Positions 8,792-16,492 of a DNA stretch of 24,642 bases are shown in pieces. Under the pieces are notes generated by a model, which did not search any database, was not told the origin of the DNA, and saw nothing but the letters and a program-made list of their open reading frames with translations. Made by a program: the position numbers and the translations under genes. Source of the stretch: CBFGRV01 sp965651265 (lineage in GTDB: Bacteria; Bacteroidota; Rhodothermia; Rhodothermales; VXPQ01); the NCBI GenBank assembly GCA_965651265.1, contig CBFGRV010000044.1, positions 1 through 24,642 on the forward strand. The letters are read 5' to 3'. Positions within the stretch are counted from its first letter, which is position 1. The number at the start of each line of letters is the position of its first letter.

Positions 8792-9574
8792 TTAGCGTAC
8801 CGGCGCCGATTCCGCCACGAACTCGAACCGCTGCGTTCCGATCTCCACCCCGCCGGGCCCAAAAGACCGTTCGACGAGGGTGACCTCCCCAGTACCGCTG
8901 ATGAGCACAGCCGTCGATGCGCGCGTACCGTATTCATCCCCCCGAATGAAGATCGACGACACCCTCCGCTCCCAGCTCAGGTCGATACCCGTCCTGGGTA
9001 GGTGCTCGTCTGATGGACGCCATTCGTCGGTCAATAGGGCCAGCAGGTCCTCTGAATCGACGTGGTCCCTCTGGACAACCTTTTGAAAGAGCTCTTTGGC
9101 CCGCACGACCTTCGGCCAGGGCGTATCCAATCGACCGTTGCTGAGGCCGTACAGCCCCGGGCTGATCTCGTAGTCTGCCACTCCATCGCGGTTGGTGACG
9201 TAATGCAGTTCCGAGCAGTGGCCGAAAATGAGGTTGAAGCCATTGTAAAGCTGTCCGGATGCGGCAGCGGCCTGCCGAAAGTCTCGAGGGGATCCTTCGT
9301 CGAGAAGGAAGTTCGTCACCAACTCTCCGCGTGATCGAGCATCGGCGATCTGCTCGTTAGGCTCCCGGAAGTTGGTCACGGTCGCAAACCGACCGCTGCG
9401 CGAGACCCCTAGCCACGTCCCTCCTGCCTTCAGATCCCGGCCTGCCAGAATTTCTGGATGATCGGCCCAATACCCGGCGGGCGCCGTGGGTCGTCCGTGA
9501 AACTCGTCGCGATTGCCTGCAAAGATGAAAGGATATCGCGGATGAGTCCGATACGCAAAGACGAGTAGGCACAT
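8792..9574 (-). CDS. NRDE family (TANGO2-like) protein
   Basis: The 260 residues show the family's defining features: N-terminal 'MCLLVFAY' with Cys2, then 'FAGNRDEFHGRP' with the Asn-Arg-Asp-Glu signature at 21-24, then 'GGTWLGVSRSGRFATVTNFREP'. Later blocks 'GLSNGRLDTPWPKV' and 'YGTRASTAVLI' are also typical. The position of Cys2 resembles an N-terminal nucleophile, as in related NTN-hydrolase folds. The biochemical role of bacterial members is not settled; animal TANGO2 has been connected to Golgi organisation and to heme handling. The heme genes of this window are 12 kb away, so linkage says little. A GGAG lies a few nt before the ATG at 9572-9574, supporting this start. No transmembrane segment is seen, so a cytoplasmic location is expected. 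Confidence 0.92.
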   Translation of the reverse strand: MCLLVFAYRTHPRYPFIFAGNRDEFHGRPTAPAGYWADHPEILAGRDLKAGGTWLGVSRSGRFATVTNFREPNEQIADARSRGELVTNFLLDEGSPRDFRQAAAASGQLYNGFNLIFGHCSELHYVTNRDGVADYEISPGLYGLSNGRLDTPWPKVVRAKELFQKVVQRDHVDSEDLLALLTDEWRPSDEHLPRTGIDLSWERRVSSIFIRGDEYGTRASTAVLISGTGEVTLVERSFGPGGVEIGTQRFEFVAESAPVR

Positions 9575-9583
9575 GGAACTCCG

Positions 9584-9647
9584 GGAGGTCTACGAGTGAC
9601 CGGCCCGGAGGTCACGAGCACCCCGTCAATGGGTGGGCGCGACCTCC
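9584..9647. repeat. Cluster of short inverted repeats between lipoprotein and NRDE genes
   Basis: The 84-bp spacer holds two direct copies of GGAGGTC (9584-9590 and 9607-9613) and one inverted copy, GACCTCC (9641-9647). There is also a 6-bp hairpin GTGACC/GGTCAC (9596-9601 with 9610-9615) and a 5-bp hairpin CACCC/GGGTG (9619-9623 with 9631-9635). No T tract follows either one. It could be an mRNA processing or attenuation structure, an operator, or chance in GC-rich DNA. Confidence 0.4.
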
Positions 9648-9658
9648 GAGCGAACGAT

Positions 9659-10105
9659 TCAGTCTTCGACGAGCAGCACCAATCCGTACACGTGATCTTC
9701 CACCCGAATCGGATACGGGCTGTAGGGCACGTAAAAGGTGCCCTCTCCATTGTTGGGGAGGGTACGTGCGTCGAAACTGGCCCCGTCCGGCGATCGAGAC
9801 GACCAGAAACTCTGAAGCAATTGATCGCCCTCGACGGATCCCCCGAACTCAAGCTCGTAGATGCGGAACTCTTCTCCGGCCTGCCAGAGCGATACTTTTC
9901 GGTTGCCCAGCTGTCGCCGAAGGCGAACGGTTCGCGGAACAGTGCCCACATCGTCTCCATCGACGAGCACGTGGACGGCCCGCGTATAGACCCGGGTGCT
10001 GTCGCCAGGAATGGACTCGTCCTCGATCTTCGACGAACTATAGCATCCCGTCAGGAAAAGGCCGGCGCCGAGTGCGCATAGGAGGAATAGCCGGTAAGTG
10101 ATCAT
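9659..10105 (-). CDS. Small lipoprotein, function unknown
   Basis: The 148-residue product starts with 'MITYR', a hydrophobic stretch, and a lipobox 'LTGC' with Cys21, the site of lipidation by signal peptidase II. After the Cys comes a Ser/Asp-rich linker, then a compact domain with beta-rich segments: 'VHVLVDGDDVGTVPRTVRLRR' and 'RKVSLWQAGEEFRIYELEF'. The C-terminal part ends with 'FYVPYSPYPIRVEDHVYGLVLLVED'. The 'VLVDGDDVGTVP.TVRL' pattern recalls PEGA-like surface modules, but I would not assign a family. The residue after Cys is Tyr, not an inner-membrane retention Asp, so outer-membrane localisation is possible. It sits upstream of, and on the same strand as, the NRDE gene, 84 bp away. 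Confidence 0.8.
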   Translation of the reverse strand: MITYRLFLLCALGAGLFLTGCYSSSKIEDESIPGDSTRVYTRAVHVLVDGDDVGTVPRTVRLRRQLGNRKVSLWQAGEEFRIYELEFGGSVEGDQLLQSFWSSRSPDGASFDARTLPNNGEGTFYVPYSPYPIRVEDHVYGLVLLVED

Positions 10106-10361
10106 GGTAATTAACCGGGCTGCGAAGGTATGCCGGCCGTTTCGCCACCGGCTTTCTTTTGTTACTGAATCGGGTCGCAGAGGTTTTCCTATCGGGCTCG
10201 CTGGAGAAGGGCGACCAACTCAGCACGCTCAAATCTGCCCGTGGGCATCCGCCGGGAGCAAGTTGGCCATATCTTCGTGTCCTCCCAGAAGCTGCGCGAT
10301 TCGGAGAATCGGCGGTACCGCCACGTGGACTACGGAGAGAAGCTTTGCGGAGATTACGGGG
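10106..10361. other. Spacer without a convincing gene
   Basis: A 256-bp stretch between two minus-strand genes. Several ORFs cross it on both strands, but their residue content (Arg, Cys, Ser and His rich) looks like out-of-frame reading. A weak hairpin GCCGG/CCGGC (10132-10136 with 10148-10152) is followed by TTTCTTTTG on the plus strand, where no upstream plus-strand gene exists. I recognise no structured RNA. Confidence 0.4.
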
Positions 10362-10526
10362 TCAGACGAAAAGCTCCTCCATGGGGAACTCGAAATCGAG
10401 GTTGGCCTGGCGCCATCTCTCGAACTGGCGGCCGAAGCCGAAAACCGCAAGGCCCGCCACTGCCATTGCGCCGATCATGAGGAGCGTTTTCTGAATCATG
10501 CTGCGGCTGTAACTCATCGTAGACAT
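10362..10526 (-). CDS. Possible small single-pass membrane protein
   Basis: A 54-residue ORF starting 'MSTMSYSRSMIQK', followed by a hydrophobic helix of about 17-20 residues ('TLLMIGAMAVAGLAVFGFG'), then 'RQFERWRQANLDFEF' and an acidic end. This layout (basic start, one helix, amphipathic tail) is typical of real small membrane proteins and unlike the shadow ORFs around it. The ATG at 10524-10526 is preferred; a second ATG at 10515-10517 is possible. The ORF also opens further upstream to 10634, but that extension runs across the aroB start and looks non-coding. It is divergent from aroB. No family is recognised and no Shine-Dalgarno supports it. Confidence 0.45.
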   Translation of the reverse strand: MSTMSYSRSMIQKTLLMIGAMAVAGLAVFGFGRQFERWRQANLDFEFPMEELFV

Positions 10527-10613
10527 TGTTTGGCCAGAGTGTGCCGATGATCTGTGGGCGGACCCTTTAAGCGTGAATCGTACAAAATATATGCCGGGCC
10601 GAAAGAAAGATTT

Positions 10614-11717
10614 ATGGCAATAAAAGTACCCCACGAGGCGCTCGTCGAGGTGCGCGTGTCGCCGAGCTATTCGGTAGTTTTCACCGGTCTAGATAAAACG
10701 TCGGATCTGGTAAGAGAACTTCTCCCTCGGGCGACGCGTGGCATCGTCGTTTCCGATGAGAATACCCATCCGCTCTACGGTGCAAAAGTACGCGACCAGA
10801 TGTTGGCGGCGGGATTCGACTGCCTGGCCATCGTGCTACCGCCCGGTGAAACCACCAAGGACCTGCACCACCTGGAAAGCATCTACGATCAAGCTCTGAA
10901 CTGGAAGATCGATCGCGCTACGGTCGTCCTCGCGGTCGGAGGAGGGGTCGTGGGTGACATCGCCGGCTTTGCCGCTGCCACCTTGCTTCGAGGGCTGCCG
11001 CTCGTGCACATCCCGACCACCTTGATTGCGCAGGTGGACAGCTCCATCGGCGGCAAGACCGGCATCAATCATCACGTGGGCAAGAACCTGATCGGGTCCT
11101 TCCATCAACCGGTCGCCGTACTCGTGGACACCCGGGCCCTGAAGTCTCTTCCCGAGCGTGAATGGCGGTCGGGCCTTGCCGAGGTCATCAAGCATGCGTT
11201 GATCGACGACGTAGACCTCTTCGATTTCCTGCAATCAAATTGGGATCTGATTGCAAAGCGAGACCCAGAAACGATCTCACACCTCTTGCCCCGCGCGGCA
11301 CGGGTCAAGGCACGCGTGGTCGCAGAAGACGAGTTTGAAAAGGGCAGGCGTGCGATCCTGAATTTCGGCCATACCTTCGGGCATGCCGTCGAGAAGGTAG
11401 CCGGCTACGGTCGATTCACGCATGGCGAGGCCGTTGCCCTGGGGATGAGGGCCGCGCTTCACCTCTCCAGAGAGGTCAATCCGGATCTGGATTTCGAGCG
11501 GGCGGACGGGCTTGTTGGCCGCATCAGCGTTCCGGAAGGACTGGGTGAGGTCGACGTGGATTCATTGATTGAATCGATGCACATGGACAAGAAGGCGCGG
11601 GACGGCCAGATCAGGTATGTTCTACTGCGGCAGATTGGAGAGGCGTACGTTTCGTCGGATGTTCCGCGCGAGTACGTCGAGGCGGCCTGGGGGTATCTGC
11701 GGCGAGTTGCGGGATAG
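10614..11717 (+). CDS. aroB: 3-dehydroquinate synthase
   Basis: Second step of the shikimate pathway, DAHP to 3-dehydroquinate, NAD- and metal-dependent. The 367 residues match the usual 340-370. The NAD-binding glycine motif 'GGGVVGDIAGF' is at 109-119 and 'DSSIGGKTGIN' at 142-152. Metal ligands fit Glu190 ('GLAEVIKH'), His253 ('NFGHTFGHA') and His270 ('THGEAVA'). The frame is open 60 nt further upstream to an alternative start at 10554. The ATG at 10614 is preferred because the family homology starts there and a GAAAGA-type Shine-Dalgarno precedes it by about 5-8 nt. A 120-bp gap separates it from the tamB-like gene on the same strand. Confidence 0.97.
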   Translation: MAIKVPHEALVEVRVSPSYSVVFTGLDKTSDLVRELLPRATRGIVVSDENTHPLYGAKVRDQMLAAGFDCLAIVLPPGETTKDLHHLESIYDQALNWKIDRATVVLAVGGGVVGDIAGFAAATLLRGLPLVHIPTTLIAQVDSSIGGKTGINHHVGKNLIGSFHQPVAVLVDTRALKSLPEREWRSGLAEVIKHALIDDVDLFDFLQSNWDLIAKRDPETISHLLPRAARVKARVVAEDEFEKGRRAILNFGHTFGHAVEKVAGYGRFTHGEAVALGMRAALHLSREVNPDLDFERADGLVGRISVPEGLGEVDVDSLIESMHMDKKARDGQIRYVLLRQIGEAYVSSDVPREYVEAAWGYLRRVAG

Positions 11718-11837
11718 CGGACGGTTCCCGCCGGGGCACATTAGAGGGGTCATTTCGTATTACCGCCGCCAACTTCCTCCGATCCGCACGTCCCCTCATT
11801 GTCTCCTCTTCGGTTCATATCGCTTTCAGGGCACGCC

Positions 11838-14800
11838 ATGCGCTACGTACTCTACGTGGCTGTCGCCGTGGCCGTAGTGTTCTTCGCCCTGACGCGGACC
11901 GAGGTGGGGCGAGACGGTCTTCGACGAGAGGTCGAGCGACAGTTTGCTCGATCGTTCGATGGCGAGCTACAGATCCGTGAGCTTCGTGGAAATCTGCTGA
12001 ATCGCCTCTCAGCCGACGATGTCGTGGTGCGCGATGCTCGCGGCGAGCTCATTGCAACGATTGATTCGGTCGTTCTTCACCCGAGCTGGCGTGACTTGTT
12101 CAATCGCACGATTTCGACCGGCCGGATCGAGCTCATCAGCCCTGAGATCCATCTACATCGGCTCGATGACGGCCGATGGAACGTGCAAACGCTTCTGTAC
12201 CCCGATCGTGCTCTCTCCGCGCCGCGCGACGCCTGGTCGTTCCGCGCGACGCGCGTACAGCTTCGAAATGGGCGCGTGGTCAGCCGGAACATGGGGGATG
12301 CACCAGACGCCGTGCGTGATGGCTTCCTTTTCGACTACACCAATGTCGATATTCGGGATGTCGATGGCCGCGCAGTCGTCGAATGGGGCGATGCAATGCG
12401 TCTGATAGACATCCTCGAACTCGACGGCAGCGTGCCCGCACTGGGCCTTGACTTCTCTCAGGTGCGCGGGCAGGTCGTGCTGCGCGAGGGGCAATTTGCA
12501 CTGAACGAGTTCTATGCGAGGGTTGGAAACTCCCGGATGCATTTGAACGGCTCCATTGTCGGACTCGCTGACCTCGCACAGCGGCCGGATGCCACGGAGA
12601 TCGAACTGGAGCTCACCGAAAGCTCGTTCAATGCGTCTGAATTGGCCCGGATTGCCCCGTTTCTGCCTCTACGGGATAGCTTGATCGTGGAACTGCGCGT
12701 GCGAGGCCCGCTTTCGGAGCTCGTTGTCGAGAATGCCTCCTTTGCGCGCGGTCGCTCCGTCGTGGAGCTCGAAGGTACACTCGTCGGGTTGCCTGATTCC
12801 GTGGATTTCGAGGCCGCCGTGCGGCCCAGCACGATGGCCTGGTCGGATTTCGCGGCGGTTTGGCCGACGTCCGGCGTCGAACCGTTCGATCACCTGGGTC
12901 TCGTTCGATGGAGGGGCTTGTCGGCAGGCGTCCTACACTGGGCCTCCGACGATTTGCCATCGAGGCTCGTGGGAACGCTGAACCTGGAGGCTGCCAGCGA
13001 GCTGGGCGCGCTCTCCACGGAGGGAGTTTTCGAATATGAGAATGGCCATGAGCTTCAGGCTCGCGGCAGCTTGCGTGCCGATAGCCTCGATCTGGGACAG
13101 GTCATCAAGCGGCCCGATCTGGCGGGTGCACTCAACGGCCAACTCGAATACGACGTCCGCGGCGGCAATCTGACTGGAGCTTCTGGGCGGCTGCGACTCA
13201 GCTTGAGCGAGTCTGTGTTCGCTCACCGTGCGATCGACACGCTCGACGTAGTAATCGAAGGCCAACGATCCGACCTCCGTGGCAGGGGCGCCGCCGTCAC
13301 GGAAATCGGATCGATCTATGCGACGGCCGCGGCCAGCCTCGAGAGCATGCCTTCCTACACCCTGACCGGCAAAACAACGCGTCTGAATCTCGGGCCCCTG
13401 CTCAAGGCCGACACGCTGACTACCGAGCTCAACTCAACGTTTCGCATCCAGGGTCAGGGCTCCACACTTGCAAGCCTGAACGGCTCGTTCGAGGTTTCGA
13501 TGGACACCTCCGTCGTGGCGTACGGCAGTGATCGTAGATCCTTGCCGCCCCATCGAACCGCGCTAACCATCCATCAGCATGATTCGGGTGAGTCGCGAAT
13601 CGACATCGATGGAGATGTTTTGCAGTTTACGGCCACGGGTGACGCTGGGCTTGCATCGCTAACGAATCTCGCCGCCCACTGGAATGAGGCCATTTCCGCC
13701 TCACTCGAGCACGAGCAGGCGAAGACGCGTAGTGCCGCGATGGCCCCGACCGTCACCGGTGAGTCGACATCTCTGGAATCTGTATCGAGAGCCCCGGGCC
13801 GATCAGAAGCTGGCGGCTTTGTGGACATCGCGCCGAGACAACTCGACTTGTACGCCCGCTTTTTGAGAGCCGACATCCTGGATGCGATGCTTCCTGGTCA
13901 CCATGCGTTTCGTTCCGATGCAGCCTTGAACGCATCCGTGACCATGGACTATCGTTCGCTCGTGCTGGACGCAGAGCTCTACGCCGATTCTCTTCACTTT
14001 GGAGGATGGACGGCCGACCAGCTGAACGCCTCCGTTCAGTTCGACATCGACTCCATCGAGCGAATCATTCCCACTCTTCGTGGCAGCGCCCGAGTCGATG
14101 CGGCTTTGGTTGAAGCGGGCGATCAGGCGTTCACGGAAGCCTCGCTCGACCTCGAAGTGCAAAGGCGACAGCTCGACATCGAAGCATCGGCCAATGCCCG
14201 CGGAGCCGATTCGCCGTTCGAGCTGATTGCCGATGTGGAGGTGTTGAGCGACCGCCAACGACTCGCCATCAAGCACCTGCAGCTGCCGGCGAGGGATCAG
14301 ACGTGGCGGAATCCGGAAACCAGCATCGTGGATTTCTTCGCCGATGCCACGATCGTGCATGGGTTGAGGTTGCTGCGAACCGGCGGAGAGGGTTCTTCAC
14401 CCGAGCAATTCTCTGTCTCTGGCGCGATTTCCGCGTCCCCCTCCGACACGCTTGCCCTACAGGCGGACGACATTCTACTCGAGCACGTCATTGGGCTCTT
14501 CGGTATCACCGAACCTCTGGGTGGAACCGTAAACGGGCGGTTGGCCCTTACGGGTATTGGGAACCAGCCGGAATTGACGGGAAATCTCCGGATTGCGCCC
14601 CTCTCGTTCGAGGACCGGGTGCTTGGCGCCGTCGACTTGAGTAGTCGCTACATCCCCGGTTCGCCGGATGTGGCCCTGCGCATCGATCTGACACCTGTAT
14701 CCGCTTCTGGAGAAGGCCGGCGAATGTACGAAAATGAGCTCCGTCTCGAAGGCACGTTCCGCCTCCCTGGCACGATCCAGGCGACAGGACGCCGTGATCC

Positions 14801-16487
14801 AGGTTCGATCGATCTCGACCTTGCGGTGACCCGGGCGGATGCTTTCTTCTTCGAATACATCTTCCGCAACGACATCACCGATGTATCCGGTTTCCTGTCG
14901 GGGCGTGGGCATATCGGTGGGTCGTTTGACTCGCCGCTGTTCGATGCCTCACTCAGACTCCAGGAGGGACGGTTTCGCGTGCCGGAATTCGCCCTCAACT
15001 ACTCGGCCGAGGGTCCTGTGACCGTGGATGAGGAGGGTATCCACCTGCAAAACGTCCGTGTGTCCGACCCGACCGAGGGCACGGCGACCGTTCGTGGTGC
15101 GATTCTGTTCAATGAGTACCGTTACTTCTCCTTCGATCTTCACGGCGCGCTCTCTGATCTGCGTATCATGAACGTCAGCCAGTCGCGCGAGCTGCCGTTT
15201 TATGGGACGATCTGGGTGTCGGGCGACGTGAGCCTCACGGGGCCCCTTTCCTCGGCGTCGCTTCGGTCCGAGAATGCCGTAGCCCACAGCAAGAGCGACC
15301 TCTACATCCCCATTACCGAATCGGGGGAAGCGACGGATGCCGGTTTCATCGTGTTCGCTGACTCCACCGGGCGCCTGCCGGACCTCGCCGCGCTAACGCA
15401 TCGGCGCGGAGTCCTCGCGGAACGGCCGGCGGGTGAGCGGCCCTTCCTCGACGGATTGGAGATCGATCTCAATCTCTCGGCACCGCAGGGCTCCACGGTG
15501 CATCTCGTAATCGATCCTCTACTCGGCGACGTCATCAATGCGGTGGGAAGCGGCCGCATTCAGCTCATCCGCTCCGAGGGCGAATACTATACATTCGGTT
15601 CGTTCGATGTCTCGTCAGGGGACTACCTCTTCACCGCCGGCGAGGTGTTCTTCCGACGGTTCCTGATCGACAGCGGCACGATCACGTGGGACGGCGATCC
15701 GCTCGATGCCATGCTCAACATTGCGGCCTCGTATCGCACACGAGCGTCCCCCGAAGGGTTGGGCGTAGATGCCGTGCAGGAGTACATCCCCCTGATCATT
15801 CGAATGAATGTAAGCGGGCGCGTTTCGACGCCCACGGTGGATCTCGGGCTCAGTATCGATCGAGGAGAACGGACCATGCTGGGCGGATATGAGAGCAGCA
15901 TCGAAGCGCAGCTTAATCAGCCCGAGCACGTGGCGGAATATGCCACGAGCGTGCTGCTGACGAACTCCTTCCTGCTGACGACCTCGGCGCAGTCCCAGCT
16001 CTCCGACACACGAAATCAGCTGGCCTTCAACAGCCTTTCCCAGCTCGTCGCAAGCCAGTTGAACCGGTATCTCAACTACGCACTGCCCAATCTCGACCTG
16101 AATCTTGGAGTACAGGGCGAGAGCACGCAGGATTTGGATGTGACGTACGGTGTGGCGCTGCGGTTGCTGGATGAACGACTTGTGATCCGGGGCGAAGGGA
16201 TCTATCAGAGCGATCAGCTTCGGCGTGAGCAGCAGGGAGTGCTCGATGAATTCGTTGTGGAAGTTCGCCTGAACCCTCGCGTATCGGTCGAGATGTTTTA
16301 TAGGCGCGAGGGAGATCTGCTCAACGTTCAGTCCTTCAACACGAGCACCACCGGCGCGGGCGTCTCCTATCAGACCGAATTCCCGTCGTGGCGCCGCCTG
16401 TTCCACGGGATCTTCGGCACGCCCGCTCCCACCGACGACGAGGAAGAAACCGACCCGGATGAGGTTGCCGCGGGCGCGGAAGGCTGA
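11838..16487 (+). CDS. TamB-like (DUF490/AsmA-like) giant envelope protein
   Basis: A 1549-residue protein with one N-terminal membrane helix at about 2-19 ('RYVLYVAVAVAVVFFAL') followed by 'TRTEVGRDGLRREVERQF', an AsmA/TamB-type start. The middle is a long run of repetitive beta-strand sequence, consistent with the periplasm-spanning beta-groove of this superfamily. The TamB C-terminal domain (DUF490) begins around residue 1200 ('GSTVHLVIDPLLGDVINAVG', 'SGDYLFTAGEVFFRRFLID', 'GTITWDGDPLDAMLNI') and runs nearly to the end, followed by an acidic tail of about 20 residues. Family members bridge inner and outer membrane and act in outer-membrane protein assembly or phospholipid transport. A TTG at 11799 would add 13 residues, but the ATG at 11838 puts the signal anchor at the N-terminus. 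No tamA/BamA homologue is adjacent. Confidence 0.9.
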   Translation: MRYVLYVAVAVAVVFFALTRTEVGRDGLRREVERQFARSFDGELQIRELRGNLLNRLSADDVVVRDARGELIATIDSVVLHPSWRDLFNRTISTGRIELISPEIHLHRLDDGRWNVQTLLYPDRALSAPRDAWSFRATRVQLRNGRVVSRNMGDAPDAVRDGFLFDYTNVDIRDVDGRAVVEWGDAMRLIDILELDGSVPALGLDFSQVRGQVVLREGQFALNEFYARVGNSRMHLNGSIVGLADLAQRPDATEIELELTESSFNASELARIAPFLPLRDSLIVELRVRGPLSELVVENASFARGRSVVELEGTLVGLPDSVDFEAAVRPSTMAWSDFAAVWPTSGVEPFDHLGLVRWRGLSAGVLHWASDDLPSRLVGTLNLEAASELGALSTEGVFEYENGHELQARGSLRADSLDLGQVIKRPDLAGALNGQLEYDVRGGNLTGASGRLRLSLSESVFAHRAIDTLDVVIEGQRSDLRGRGAAVTEIGSIYATAAASLESMPSYTLTGKTTRLNLGPLLKADTLTTELNSTFRIQGQGSTLASLNGSFEVSMDTSVVAYGSDRRSLPPHRTALTIHQHDSGESRIDIDGDVLQFTATGDAGLASLTNLAAHWNEAISASLEHEQAKTRSAAMAPTVTGESTSLESVSRAPGRSEAGGFVDIAPRQLDLYARFLRADILDAMLPGHHAFRSDAALNASVTMDYRSLVLDAELYADSLHFGGWTADQLNASVQFDIDSIERIIPTLRGSARVDAALVEAGDQAFTEASLDLEVQRRQLDIEASANARGADSPFELIADVEVLSDRQRLAIKHLQLPARDQTWRNPETSIVDFFADATIVHGLRLLRTGGEGSSPEQFSVSGAISASPSDTLALQADDILLEHVIGLFGITEPLGGTVNGRLALTGIGNQPELTGNLRIAPLSFEDRVLGAVDLSSRYIPGSPDVALRIDLTPVSASGEGRRMYENELRLEGTFRLPGTIQATGRRDPGSIDLDLAVTRADAFFFEYIFRNDITDVSGFLSGRGHIGGSFDSPLFDASLRLQEGRFRVPEFALNYSAEGPVTVDEEGIHLQNVRVSDPTEGTATVRGAILFNEYRYFSFDLHGALSDLRIMNVSQSRELPFYGTIWVSGDVSLTGPLSSASLRSENAVAHSKSDLYIPITESGEATDAGFIVFADSTGRLPDLAALTHRRGVLAERPAGERPFLDGLEIDLNLSAPQGSTVHLVIDPLLGDVINAVGSGRIQLIRSEGEYYTFGSFDVSSGDYLFTAGEVFFRRFLIDSGTITWDGDPLDAMLNIAASYRTRASPEGLGVDAVQEYIPLIIRMNVSGRVSTPTVDLGLSIDRGERTMLGGYESSIEAQLNQPEHVAEYATSVLLTNSFLLTTSAQSQLSDTRNQLAFNSLSQLVASQLNRYLNYALPNLDLNLGVQGESTQDLDVTYGVALRLLDERLVIRGEGIYQSDQLRREQQGVLDEFVVEVRLNPRVSVEMFYRREGDLLNVQSFNTSTTGAGVSYQTEFPSWRRLFHGIFGTPAPTDDEEETDPDEVAAGAEG

Positions 16488-16492
16488 GAGCC

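Noticed and set aside
10229..10450. 73-codon minus-strand ORF in the spacer before the lipoprotein gene
   Set aside because: Its N-terminal half is Ser/Arg-rich shadow of the small membrane protein ORF. The C-terminal half looks somewhat protein-like but has no start or family of its own.
10583..10591. Minus-strand TATATTTTG resembling a Bacteroidota -7 box upstream of the small membrane protein
   Set aside because: The spacing inside the box is off by one and no TTG lies at the proper -33 distance; it could be chance in AT-rich DNA.
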